From assembly GCF_900167525.1 (NCBI RefSeq), contig NZ_FUZQ01000002.1:248001-312000 (forward strand): a stretch of DNA of 64,000 nt, written 5' to 3'. Below the pieces are notes generated by a model that was not told where the DNA came from, ran no database searches, and saw only the letters and a list, made by a program, of their open reading frames with translations. Positions 8,750 through 16,569 of the stretch are shown here, piece after piece. The first letter of the stretch is position 1, and each line of letters starts with the position of its first letter. Origin of the DNA: Krasilnikoviella flava. GTDB taxonomy: Bacteria > Actinomycetota > Actinomycetes > Actinomycetales > Cellulomonadaceae. The translations under genes and the position numbers were made by a program.

Positions 8750-9990
8750 GCGTCTCCCCGTAGGTCGTCAGGCTGGTCGTCAGGCCTACCGTGCGGTGGG
8801 CCGGACCGGTCGGTCGCGGGAGCGGCGTCGAGCGGGATCGTCGCGTCGACGACGAACCCGTCCCCGACCGGCCCGGCCGCGAGCGTGCCGCCCACGCCCT
8901 CGACCCGTTCGCGCATGCCGCGCAGGCCGTAGCCGGGGCGGTTCTCGTCGGGAGGGCCGGCCGGGCCGCCGTCGTCGGACACTGCCACCCGGAGCCGGCC
9001 GTCCTCGCGGTCCGCGTGCACGACGACGGTCCGCGCGCCGGGCGCGTGCCGGCCCACGTTGGTGAGGGCCTCCTGCACCACGCGGAACGCGACGCCGGCG
9101 AGGTGCGCGGGGACCGCCCCGGCGGTCAGGAGCGCGGGGTCGACGTCGAAGCGCACGACGACGCCCCGCGCCTGCAGCGGCTCGGCCAGGCGGGGGAGGG
9201 CGGCCAGGTCCCAGGTGGGGGTGCGGGGCTCGGCGGCCGCCGCGTCCGGGCCGGCGTCCTCGCCGCGCACGACGCCGAGCACGGCACGCACCTCGTCGAG
9301 CGCGTCGCGGCTGGTCGTCTTGATCGACGCGAGCGCAGACCGCGCCTGCTCGACGTCCCGGTCCAGCAGGTGCAGGCCCACGCCCGCCTGCACGTTGATG
9401 GCGGACAGGGAGTGGGCGAGGACGTCGTGCAGCTCGCGCGCGATGCGCAGCCGTTCGGTGGCGACGGCCGTGCGTTCGCGGTCCACTCGGGCGGCGCGCA
9501 GGGCGGCGGCGCGGGCGAGCCGCTCCCGGATGCCGGTCGCGATCAGCAGCGCGACGGCGGTCCACGCGGCCCCGCCGAGGAGCGCGGCGACCCGGGTGGG
9601 CTCGTCGCGCAGCGCGGCGGCCGCCGCCACGCTGCCCCACATCAGCACGGCACCCGACCAGGCGATCGCCCGCGCCCGCGCGGGAGGGCCGGTGAGGAGC
9701 ACCATGACGAGCACGCCGACCGTGCCGCCCAGCACGGGGCCCCACGCGTACCCCAGCGCGAGGTAGGTGCCGAGCGCCCCGACGGCCAGGAGCACGGCGA
9801 CGACGGGGTGGCGGGGGAGTGCGAGCAGCACGACCGGCCCGACGAGGGCGAGCAGCAGCCCGAGCGCGTCGACGGCGCGCGTGCCCGGCTGCCAGTGCGA
9901 CGCCCCGAGGGTCCCGAACGTCACGACGACGGCCAGCGTCGTCGCGAGGAACAGCCGGGGGCGCCACCGGTCGAGGGGGCCGCGGTCCAT
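8746..9990 (-). CDS. Sensor histidine kinase, DesK/NarX-like (HisKA_3)
   Basis: The 414-residue membrane kinase has about six N-terminal hydrophobic segments with no obvious extracellular sensor domain. A HisKA_3 dimerisation motif follows (RIARELHDVLAHSLSAINVQ, His phosphoacceptor), then an HATPase domain ending in GYGLRGMRERVEGVGG. It phosphorylates the regulator encoded immediately downstream with a 4-bp overlap. The internal ATG at 9990 is preferred over one 75 bases upstream because the intervening residues are very Arg/Pro-rich and unlike the family. Confidence 0.93.
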   Translation of the reverse strand: MDRGPLDRWRPRLFLATTLAVVVTFGTLGASHWQPGTRAVDALGLLLALVGPVVLLALPRHPVVAVLLAVGALGTYLALGYAWGPVLGGTVGVLVMVLLTGPPARARAIAWSGAVLMWGSVAAAAALRDEPTRVAALLGGAAWTAVALLIATGIRERLARAAALRAARVDRERTAVATERLRIARELHDVLAHSLSAINVQAGVGLHLLDRDVEQARSALASIKTTSRDALDEVRAVLGVVRGEDAGPDAAAAEPRTPTWDLAALPRLAEPLQARGVVVRFDVDPALLTAGAVPAHLAGVAFRVVQEALTNVGRHAPGARTVVVHADREDGRLRVAVSDDGGPAGPPDENRPGYGLRGMRERVEGVGGTLAAGPVGDGFVVDATIPLDAAPATDRSGPPHGRPDDQPDDLRGDA

Positions 9991-10088
9991 GCCGGGCACG
10001 CTACGCCGCGGCCGGGTCCTGCGCGTCCGCCCGTGGTGCCACGGGGGGTGGTCCCCCGGGACCACCTGCCGGGTGCCGACGAGCCGGA

Positions 10089-10113
10089 TGAGAGGTCTCT
10101 CATCGGTCTCTCA
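10089..10113 (+). promoter_or_regulatory. TGAGAG/CTCTCA palindrome plus 11-bp-spaced direct repeat
   Basis: TGAGAGGTCTCTCA (10089-10102) is a 14-bp inverted repeat with one mismatched pair. Its right half, CTCTCA, recurs exactly 11 bp later (10108-10113). Direct repeats one helical turn apart are typical of OmpR-family regulators. The element sits 35 bp before the GTG of the kinase-like gene. Similar elements occur at 11468 and 14809, making the OmpR-type regulator at 12109-12765 the obvious candidate binder. Confidence 0.5.
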
Positions 10114-10147
10114 CGGCGCGCTCGCGCCGGGCCGGTCGGATGGTGCC

Positions 10148-11470
10148 GTGCCGACCACCGTCCCCGCCGCCGTCCCGTCCGCGCCCGCGGAGCACCGCGC
10201 CTGGCTCGACCTGCTCACCGGAGACGCCGCGGACGGCGTCCTGTCGGCGGCGCTCGCGGCGGACGACGCCGTCCTCGAGTCCTGGTCGGTGCGGCAGGTG
10301 CACGCGCGCCCCGGCGCCGAGGTCACGGCGGCCTACGAGGTCGTCGCGCGGCGCGGCGCGGGCGACGCCGCCGTGCGCGCGCCCGAGCACCTGTTCGCCA
10401 CCAGCGCCCCCGCGTCGGCGTTCCGCCGGGCCCGGGGTGTCGGCGGCCCCGGCGATCGGTCCGGCGCGCTCGGCCCCGGCATCGTGCGGCTCGACGACGG
10501 CGAGCGGGTCGTGCACGTGTGGCGCCACCCGCACGACCCGGCTCTGCCCGGTCTCGCGGCGGGCAGCACGCCGTCGCGGGTCGAGGAGCGGCTGCGGACG
10601 GCGGGGGCCGACGCCCCGCTGCTGTCGCTCGAGACCGTCACCTACCGGCCCCTGCGCCGTGCGGTGCTGCGGGCGCGCACCGGCGCGGGCGCCGTCTACG
10701 TCAAGGTGGTGCGCCCCGCGCGCGTGGACGACCTCGTGCGGCGGCACGCCCTGTTCGCGGGGCGCCCGCGTTCGGTGGCCGCGCCCCGGGTGCTGTCGTG
10801 GTCCGCCGACGGCGTCGTCGTGCTCGAAGAGGTGCCCGGCGCGTCCGTCGCCGCCCTGGTCGCGCGCACGCCCGCCGAGGACCAGCCGACGTGCGTCGAC
10901 CCGGCGGAGATCCTGCGGGTCACGACCGGGCTCCCCCGTGCGGGCCTCGCGCTGCCCCGCCGTCCGGCCTGGGCCGACCGGCTGCGGCACTACCTGGACG
11001 CGCTCGCGGCCGTGCACGGGGTCGACGACGCCCGGCTCGAGGCGCTGGGCGGCGCAGTCGCCGACGTCGTCGCCGCCGGCGACCCCGGGCCGCTCGTCGT
11101 GACGCACGGCGACCTGCACGCCGCGAACCTCCTGCTCGACCCGGCGACCGACGACGGCCGGGCCCGCCCGCGCATCGGCGCCGTGCTCGACGTCGACACC
11201 CTCGGCCCGGGACACCTGGTGGACGACCTGGCGTGCTCCGTCGCGCACCTGGCCGTGCTGCCGGTGCTCGACCCGCGCGGGTACGCCGGGGTGGACGGGC
11301 TGGTGGAGCGCTGCCTGGCGGAGTTCGGGCGCGTGGCGGAACCGGCCCTGCTGCGCGCCCGCGCGGCCGCGGTCGTCGCCTCGCTCGCCGCCGGGGCCGA
11401 GGACGCGGCGGGCGCCGAGGGGTTCCTGGTCGTCGCGGAGCGGCTCGCCGCGGCGGCGACGGAAGTCTGA
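10148..11470 (+). CDS. APH-fold phosphotransferase family protein
   Basis: The 440-residue protein has the aminoglycoside-phosphotransferase/choline-kinase fold in its C-terminal two thirds. Visible parts are the nucleotide-binding Lys in VYVKVVRP, VVVLEEVPG, the Brenner motif THGDLHAANLLLD near residue 320, and the metal-binding AVLDVDTLGPG. The first 130 residues form an extra domain I do not recognise. The substrate is unknown: small-molecule, sugar or antibiotic kinases all share this fold, so resistance should not be assumed. Start is the GTG at 10148. The gene is flanked by two near-identical TGAGAG/CTCTCA palindromes. Confidence 0.75.
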   Translation: MPTTVPAAVPSAPAEHRAWLDLLTGDAADGVLSAALAADDAVLESWSVRQVHARPGAEVTAAYEVVARRGAGDAAVRAPEHLFATSAPASAFRRARGVGGPGDRSGALGPGIVRLDDGERVVHVWRHPHDPALPGLAAGSTPSRVEERLRTAGADAPLLSLETVTYRPLRRAVLRARTGAGAVYVKVVRPARVDDLVRRHALFAGRPRSVAAPRVLSWSADGVVVLEEVPGASVAALVARTPAEDQPTCVDPAEILRVTTGLPRAGLALPRRPAWADRLRHYLDALAAVHGVDDARLEALGGAVADVVAAGDPGPLVVTHGDLHAANLLLDPATDDGRARPRIGAVLDVDTLGPGHLVDDLACSVAHLAVLPVLDPRGYAGVDGLVERCLAEFGRVAEPALLRARAAAVVASLAAGAEDAAGAEGFLVVAERLAAAATEV

Positions 11471-11503
11471 GAGGCCTCTCATGCACGGCTCCCGACGCTC
11501 TCA
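11468..11503 (+). promoter_or_regulatory. TGAGAGGCCTCTCA palindrome plus downstream CTCTCA repeat
   Basis: A perfect 14-bp palindrome spans 11468-11481 and overlaps the stop codon of the upstream kinase-like gene. A further CTCTCA lies at 11498-11503, which is 22 bp (two helical turns) after the first. It precedes the exported-protein gene at 11585 by about 80 bp. It differs by one base from the element at 10089, consistent with a shared regulator. Confidence 0.5.
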
Positions 11504-11584
11504 CCTGCGCCGCGGAGGCTGGGACCAGTCGGCGGGGAGGTCCCGCCACCAGCAGGATCCCGACACGGACGAAGGAGCAGAACG

Positions 11585-12001
11585 ATGAAGGCACGCAGCG
11601 CATGGATCGTCACCGGGGCGCTGGGCGCGGTCGGCCTGGGGGCCGGCGTCGCCGCGGCGCAGGGCACGTTCGACCGGGCACCGTCCGACGAGGTCGTCGC
11701 GTCGGCCGTCCAGGTGGGCGACGACGGCGGGACGGGGTCCTCGGCGGCGCCCGCCGCGGACGCGGTGGCGAGCCCGTCGCCCGCGGCCGTGCAGAACGGC
11801 ACGTCGATCACGACCGTGACGGCCGGGTCGGTCGCCACCCCGTCGACGGCCCCCACGACGCAGACCGCGAACACCGCACCGTCCGCCCAGACGGCCCAGA
11901 CCGCACAGACGCCGGCCAGCCCCGCGACGGCGTCGTCGCCGGTGAGCCCGGTGACGCCGCAGTCGGCGCAGACGGCCCCGACGGCGGCCTCGGCGGGCTG
12001 A
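11585..12001 (+). CDS. Small exported Ala/Thr/Ser/Gln-rich protein
   Basis: The 138-residue product starts with a signal peptide (positive MKAR, hydrophobic core, likely cleavage near GVAAAQG). The rest is low complexity, rich in Ala, Thr, Ser, Pro and Gln, with TAQTAQT-type repeats and no Cys. No enzymatic domain is visible; a cell-surface or periplasmic spacer is the most that can be said. It is preceded by a CTCTCA-type element and followed by a strong hairpin, so it is probably monocistronic and possibly controlled by the convergent two-component system. Confidence 0.7.
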   Translation: MKARSAWIVTGALGAVGLGAGVAAAQGTFDRAPSDEVVASAVQVGDDGGTGSSAAPAADAVASPSPAAVQNGTSITTVTAGSVATPSTAPTTQTANTAPSAQTAQTAQTPASPATASSPVSPVTPQSAQTAPTAASAG

Positions 12002-12025
12002 CCGCGGCAGGCCCACAGCGGCACC

Positions 12026-12075
12026 GAGCGTGCTGACGTGCCGGGACCCGGTCCCGGGATCACGTCAGCACGCTC
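12026..12075. terminator. Bidirectional hairpin between convergent genes
   Basis: A perfect 15-bp inverted repeat (GAGCGTGCTGACGTG and its complement) encloses a loop that is itself nearly palindromic (CCGGGACCCGGTCCCGG). The whole 50-nt element therefore folds into one long hairpin on either strand. It lies between the 3' ends of the exported-protein gene and the response-regulator gene, the usual place for a shared terminator. No strong T-run follows. Confidence 0.75.
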
Positions 12076-12108
12076 GTTCGCGTGCCGGCGGGCCGGTTCG
12101 CGCCGGCG

Positions 12109-12765
12109 TCAGGCCAGGCGGTAGCCCATGCCCCGCACGGTGACGAAGCGCTCCGCGCCGAGCTTGTTGCGCAGGTAGCGCACGTACACGTCCACCACGT
12201 TGGAGCCGGGGTCGAAGTCGTACCCCCACACGCGCGACAGCAGCTGCTCGCGGCTGAGCACCTGCCCGGGGTTGCGCAGGAAGGCCTCGGCGAGCGCGAA
12301 CTCGCGCGCCGACAGGTCCACCTCGACACCGGTGGCGGTGGCCCGGCGGGTGCGCAGGTCGAGGCTGAGGTCGCCGTGGCTGAGCACGGTCACCTCGCCG
12401 GCGGGCTCCACGCGCAGCCGCAGCCGGATGCGGGCCAGCAGCTCCTCGAAGCGGAACGGCTTGGGCATGTAGTCGTCCGCGCCGCCCTCGAGCCCGGCCA
12501 CCGTGTCGGTCACGGACGTGCGGGCGGTGAGGATGATGACGGGCATCGTCACCTTCGCCTCGCGCAGCCGGCGCAGCACCGTGAAGCCGTCCTGGTCGGG
12601 CAGGCCGAGGTCGAGCACCAGCAGGTCGAAGTCTCCCGACGACGCGAGGTCGAACGCCTCGCGCGCGGTCGCGACGGTCGTGCTCGCGTACCCGGAGGCG
12701 CGCAGCCCCTTCGCGACGAACGACGCGATGCGGGTCTCGTCCTCGGCGATGAGGATCTGGCTCAC
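12109..12765 (-). CDS. OmpR-family response regulator
   Basis: This 218-residue regulator has a receiver domain (acidic AEDE, phosphoacceptor Asp in LVLDLGLPD, ILTART, DDYMPKPF) and a C-terminal winged helix (EFALAEAFLRNPGQVLSREQ, SNVVDVYVRYLRNKLG, TVRGMGYRLA). Its GTG start overlaps the TGA of the kinase gene, so the two are translationally coupled. Three promoters within 3 kb contain TGAGAG/CTCTCA repeats spaced by helical turns, which would suit this class. These would make it autoregulatory and a regulator of the two genes downstream of its own terminator. Confidence 0.94.
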   Translation of the reverse strand: MSQILIAEDETRIASFVAKGLRASGYASTTVATAREAFDLASSGDFDLLVLDLGLPDQDGFTVLRRLREAKVTMPVIILTARTSVTDTVAGLEGGADDYMPKPFRFEELLARIRLRLRVEPAGEVTVLSHGDLSLDLRTRRATATGVEVDLSAREFALAEAFLRNPGQVLSREQLLSRVWGYDFDPGSNVVDVYVRYLRNKLGAERFVTVRGMGYRLA

Positions 12766-14423
12766 GGGGTGGGTCCTTCCTCGGGGGCGGCGTCGGGCCG
12801 CGGGCGGGGCGTGCGGCCGGCCGGCGGGACGGCGCGCGGCGCGGGGGGCAGGTCGGGCGTCGGGGCGGTGCGGGGGCTCGCGACCGTCCGGGCGGTGGGC
12901 GCCACCGGGCGGTCCGGACCTGCGACCGGACCTGCGACCGGGTTCGCGTCGGGACCGGCGTCGGGCACGGGGAGCACCGGGATCACGACCGTGAACGTGG
13001 AGCCCTGGCCCGGGGTCGAGGCCACCGTGACCTCGCCGCCGTGCCCCTCGGCGATGGCCGAGACGATGGCGAGGCCGAGGCCGGAACCGTCCCGCCGCGC
13101 GCCGTCGTGCTCGCCGCGCGCGAACCGGTCGAAGATGCGGCTCACGTCGTCGGGTGCGATGCCGACGCCCTCGTCGCGCACCCACAGGCGCACCCGGGAG
13201 CCGTCGTGGTTGGTGCGCGACCCGATCGCGATCACGCTGCCCGGCTCGGAGAACTTCACCGCGTTGGCGGCGAGCTGCAGCCACGCCTGCGTGAGGCGCT
13301 GCGCGTCCGCCATCGTGCGCGCGTCGGTGCGGGAGTCGACCAGCCAGGTGCGCTCGCCGAGGGGACGGGCCTTGTCGAGCACGTCGTCGGTGAGGCGGCC
13401 CAGCTCGACGGGGGCGGGGCGCACGAAGTCGGGCTGACCCACCGTCGCGAGCGTCACGAGGTCGTCGACGAGCCGGTTCATCCGATCGAGCTCGTCCAGG
13501 GCGAGGTCCCGCGTCTCGCGGGCGTCCGCCGGGTCCGCGGTGTCCATGAGCTCGAGGTGGCCGCGCACGATCGTCAGCGGGGTGCGCAGCTCGTGCCCGA
13601 CGTCGTCGAGCAGCCGGCGCTGGGACTCGAACGACCCCTCGAGGCGGTCGAGCATGCCGTTGAACGCCTGGGTGAGGTGCGTGAGGTCGTCGTTGCCGGA
13701 CTCGGGGATGCGGGCCGACAGGTCGGACTCGCCGATCTGCTGCGCGGTACGGGCCAGCATCCGGATGGGGCGCAGCAGGCGCCCCGCGAGCAGCCAGCCG
13801 ACGACGCCGGTCACGACCAGCGCGGCGAGCGCCACGAGGGCGTAGCTGCGGAACACCGCCTGGGTCTCGGCGTGCTCCGCCACGCGGTCGTAGGCGAGGA
13901 CGAGCGCCGCGGGCTCGCTGGACGCCGGCACGGTGCCGGAGGCCTCCGGCAGCGCGGACACCGGCGCGACGAGCGCCCGGTAGTCGGTGGTCGCGGTGCG
14001 GATCGTGCGCAGCACCACCTGGTCGGAGTGCAGCAGGGGCGTCACGGCGGCGACGAACTCGGCGTCGTCCTGCAGGTGCACCTCCACGGCCTGCTGGGAC
14101 ACCAGGGGGCGCTGCCCGGTGCGCAGGCCGATGACGCCCTCGTGCCGGGCGGGGACGTCGAGCTGGATGGCGGTGACCACCACCTCCTCGGCCGACGAGA
14201 ACGGGTCACCCGTCACCGGGTCGACGCCGGACGCGGCCAGCGTGCGCAGCTCGTCGGCGCTCTCGGTGAGGTCGGCGTCGATGCGGTCGTCCACCTGCTC
14301 GTGCGTCAGCAGGTAGGCGGTGGCGCCGGCGAACCCCAGCGCGAGGGCGGTGAGGGCGAGGAGGGCCGTGAGGATGCGCGTGCGGACGGTGGGCCCGCCC
14401 CGGGGCCCCGGGGATCGCACCAT
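12762..14423 (-). CDS. Sensor histidine kinase with HAMP domain
   Basis: The 553-residue kinase has a first membrane helix (about residues 15-37), an extracytoplasmic sensor region, a second helix near residue 180, and a HAMP linker (LLRPIRMLARTAQQIGESDL). Then come HisKA (DVGHELRTPLTIVRGHLEL, phosphoacceptor His) and HATPase (DEGVGIAPDD, GSGLGLAIVSAIAEGHGGE). The last 75 residues are an unusual Pro/Ala/Arg-rich tail with PVAGPVAGP repeats and no known domain. Its ATG shares a base with the stop of the upstream membrane-protein gene (TGATG). Confidence 0.94.
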   Translation of the reverse strand: MVRSPGPRGGPTVRTRILTALLALTALALGFAGATAYLLTHEQVDDRIDADLTESADELRTLAASGVDPVTGDPFSSAEEVVVTAIQLDVPARHEGVIGLRTGQRPLVSQQAVEVHLQDDAEFVAAVTPLLHSDQVVLRTIRTATTDYRALVAPVSALPEASGTVPASSEPAALVLAYDRVAEHAETQAVFRSYALVALAALVVTGVVGWLLAGRLLRPIRMLARTAQQIGESDLSARIPESGNDDLTHLTQAFNGMLDRLEGSFESQRRLLDDVGHELRTPLTIVRGHLELMDTADPADARETRDLALDELDRMNRLVDDLVTLATVGQPDFVRPAPVELGRLTDDVLDKARPLGERTWLVDSRTDARTMADAQRLTQAWLQLAANAVKFSEPGSVIAIGSRTNHDGSRVRLWVRDEGVGIAPDDVSRIFDRFARGEHDGARRDGSGLGLAIVSAIAEGHGGEVTVASTPGQGSTFTVVIPVLPVPDAGPDANPVAGPVAGPDRPVAPTARTVASPRTAPTPDLPPAPRAVPPAGRTPRPRPDAAPEEGPTP

Positions 14424-14785
14424 CAGTCGTCCTCGTCGTCGTCGGGACCGTCGTCGTCGTCGGGAGCGTCGTCATCGTCGTCGTCCGTCGGCGGGACCGG
14501 CGAGACCCCGCCGTCGTCCGACGTCCGGGTCGGTTTCGGCGTCGGTGACGACGACGGCTCCGACGACGAGGGGGTCGGCTCCGGCGTGCCGGTGCTCTGG
14601 TCGGGGCTCGGCGTGGGCGACGCCGGGTCGGGGGTGGGGGAGACCACCACGACGCCTCCGACGTCGCGGTCCTCTGGCTCGGCGGTCGTGGCGGCGACGA
14701 TTATGCCGGTGATCACCGCCACGAGGACGAGCCCGAGGACCCAGGGGATGGCGGCGCGCCAGCGACGTCCCGACCGTTCAGCCAT
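14423..14785 (-). CDS. Single-pass membrane protein with Asp-rich tail
   Basis: The 120-residue product has a basic N-terminus, one transmembrane helix (AAIPWVLGLVLVAVITGIIV), a Pro/Ser/Thr-rich stalk (PTPDPASPTPSPDQS) and a C-terminal tail of nearly uninterrupted Asp. Topology suggests the acidic tail is outside. As the first gene of a three-gene operon with a sensor kinase and response regulator, it could be an accessory sensor or divalent-cation-binding partner of the kinase; that is inference. A 17-bp direct repeat lies 24 bp upstream of the ATG. Confidence 0.75.
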   Translation of the reverse strand: MAERSGRRWRAAIPWVLGLVLVAVITGIIVAATTAEPEDRDVGGVVVVSPTPDPASPTPSPDQSTGTPEPTPSSSEPSSSPTPKPTRTSDDGGVSPVPPTDDDDDDAPDDDDGPDDDEDD

Positions 14786-14792
14786 GCCCGGA

Positions 14793-15860
14793 TCATCCCG
14801 CGGACGGATGAGACGCAGATGAGAGGGGCGCGCCGGCCGGGTCGGGCGCGACGAGCCAGTCGTCGACGCCGGACAGCATCCGGCGCTTCGTGCGGTCCGA
14901 CGCGCGGCTGGCCCGCACGGACGACCGTGCGAGGTCCGCCAGCTCGGCGTCGGTGAACCCGTGCACCTCGCGGGCGGCGACGTACTGGTCGAGCAGGCGG
15001 GAGGAGAACAGCAGCGGGTCGTCGGCGCCGAGCGCGACCCGGGCGCCCGCCTCGACCAGCGGCCGCAGCGGCACCGCCGCCGTGTCCGGGTAGACGCCGA
15101 GGCCCACGTTGGACGCCGGGCAGACCTCCAGCGCCACCTCCCGCTCCACCAGCTCGGCCAGCAGCGCCGGGTCCTCCCCGGCGCGCACCCCGTGCCCCAG
15201 GCGGTCCGGGTGCAGGGCGTCGACGACGTCGCGCACGTGCGCGGGCCCGAGCAGCTCGCCGCCGTGCGGCACGGACGCGAGGCCCGCCCGGCGCGCGATC
15301 CGGAACGCCGCGGCGAACTCGGCGGTGTCGCCCCGTCGCTCGTCGTTGCTCAGCCCGAATCCGACGACCTCGCCCGGGCCGTCGCCCGCGTACCGGGCCG
15401 CGAGGCGCGCCAGCGTGCGCGCGTCCAGCGGGTGCCGCATCCGCGACGCGGCCACGACCACCGCCACCTCGACGTCGTGCGCGGCGCTCGCGGCCCGCGC
15501 GGCGTCCAGCACGATCTCGACCGCGGGCGTGAGGCCGCCGACGAACGGCGCGTACGACGTCGGGTCCACCTGGATCTCGAGCCGGCGCGACCCCTCGGCG
15601 GCGTCGTCCGCCGCCGCCTCGTCGACCAGGCGACGCATGTCCGCCTCCGAGCGCACGCACGCACGGGCCGCGTCGTACAGCCGCTGGAACCGGAACCAGC
15701 CGCGTTCGTCGGCGGGCACCCGCAGCGGGTCGCCGTCCGTCAGGGCGCTCGGCAGCCGCACGCCGTGCCCGGCCGCCAGGTCGCGCAGCGTGGGCACCCG
15801 CATCGAGCCCGTGAAGTGCAGGTGCAGGTGAGCCTTGGGGAGCTTCGCCAGATCGCGCAC
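14793..15860 (-). CDS. Adenosine deaminase family protein
   Basis: The 355-residue protein has the amidohydrolase ligands of the adenosine/AMP deaminase family. These are the zinc-binding HLHLHFTGS near the N-terminus, PHGGE (usually HAGE), the catalytic His in RLGHGVR, CPASNVGLGVY, and GADDPLLFS (usually S/T-DDP). It should deaminate adenosine or a related purine or modified base; the substitutions make the exact substrate uncertain. The GTG at 15860 is chosen because an ATG at 15911 would overlap the upstream regulator and add a nonconserved leader. The last codons contain a candidate operator for the next operon. Confidence 0.85.
   Translation of the reverse strand: MRDLAKLPKAHLHLHFTGSMRVPTLRDLAAGHGVRLPSALTDGDPLRVPADERGWFRFQRLYDAARACVRSEADMRRLVDEAAADDAAEGSRRLEIQVDPTSYAPFVGGLTPAVEIVLDAARAASAAHDVEVAVVVAASRMRHPLDARTLARLAARYAGDGPGEVVGFGLSNDERRGDTAEFAAAFRIARRAGLASVPHGGELLGPAHVRDVVDALHPDRLGHGVRAGEDPALLAELVEREVALEVCPASNVGLGVYPDTAAVPLRPLVEAGARVALGADDPLLFSSRLLDQYVAAREVHGFTDAELADLARSSVRASRASDRTKRRMLSGVDDWLVAPDPAGAPLSSASHPSAG
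14809..14825 (-). promoter_or_regulatory. TCTCATC direct repeat, 11-bp period
   Basis: On the minus strand the sequence reads TCTCATC-N4-TCTCATC, two identical heptamers one helical turn apart. It lies 24 bp upstream of the ATG of the membrane-protein/kinase/regulator operon and inside the last codons of the adenosine-deaminase-like gene. It shares the CTCTCA core with the elements at 10089 and 11468, and the spacing suits an OmpR-family dimer. Autoregulation is the inference. Confidence 0.5.
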
Positions 15861-15888
15861 GGCGCCAGTCTGCCCCGGGCCGGCCGGT

Positions 15889-16569
15889 TCAGGGCAGCCA
15901 GCCGCGCTCACGGGCGACGGTCACGGCGGCCGTGCGGTCGTCCACGCCCAGCTTGGCGAACGCCCGCAGCAGGTGCGTCTTGACCGTGGCCTCCGCGATG
16001 AACAGCTCCCGCCCCACGGCCGCGTTCGACAGGCCTCGGGCGACGAGCGTGAGCACCTCGGCCTCGCGTGCCGTCGGTCGCTCCGCAGCGGTCCGCACGC
16101 TGGTGACGAGCCGGGTCGCGACGCCCGGTGCCAGCACCGTCTCGCCGCGCGCGGCCGCCCGCACGCCTGCCACGAGCTGGTCGCGCGGGGTGTCCTTGAG
16201 CAGGTAGCCGGTGGCCCCCGCCTCGACCGCGCGCAGGATGTCGGCGTCCGTGTCGTAGGTCGTGAGTACGACGACGTGCGGGCCACGACGCGGGGCGCCG
16301 CCCCCCGACGCCCCGACGATCCGGGCGGTGGCCCCCACGCCGTCGAGGCGCGGCATCCGCAGGTCCATGAGCACGACGTCCGGCGCCAGCTCGCCCGCCA
16401 GGACTACCGCCGCCTCGCCGTCGGGCGCCTCGCCCACCACCTCGACGTCCGCCTCGCCGTCCAGCATCCCGATGATCCCGGAGCGCACCACCGGGTGGTC
16501 GTCCGCGACCAGCACCCGCACCGTGCGGCCGGGCGGGCCGGCCGGCGCGCCCGGCCCGGCGGGCGTCAC
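15889..16569 (-). CDS. NarL/LuxR-family response regulator
   Basis: The 226-residue regulator has a receiver domain (VADDHPVVRSG, phosphoacceptor Asp in VVLMDLRMP, VVVLTTYD, YLLKDTP) and a LuxR-type helix-turn-helix (LTLVARGLSNAAVG, EATVKTHLLRAFAKLGVDD). It overlaps the kinase gene upstream by 4 bp. Because that kinase in turn overlaps an ABC-2 exporter, this four-gene unit resembles efflux systems controlled by a DesK-type two-component pair, though no inducer can be deduced. Confidence 0.95.
   Translation of the reverse strand: MTPAGPGAPAGPPGRTVRVLVADDHPVVRSGIIGMLDGEADVEVVGEAPDGEAAVVLAGELAPDVVLMDLRMPRLDGVGATARIVGASGGGAPRRGPHVVVLTTYDTDADILRAVEAGATGYLLKDTPRDQLVAGVRAAARGETVLAPGVATRLVTSVRTAAERPTAREAEVLTLVARGLSNAAVGRELFIAEATVKTHLLRAFAKLGVDDRTAAVTVARERGWLP

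Noticed and set aside
10148-11470. APH-like gene as an aminoglycoside resistance determinant
   Set aside because: The Brenner motif only shows the kinase fold; the extra N-terminal domain and low similarity give no support for antibiotic modification.
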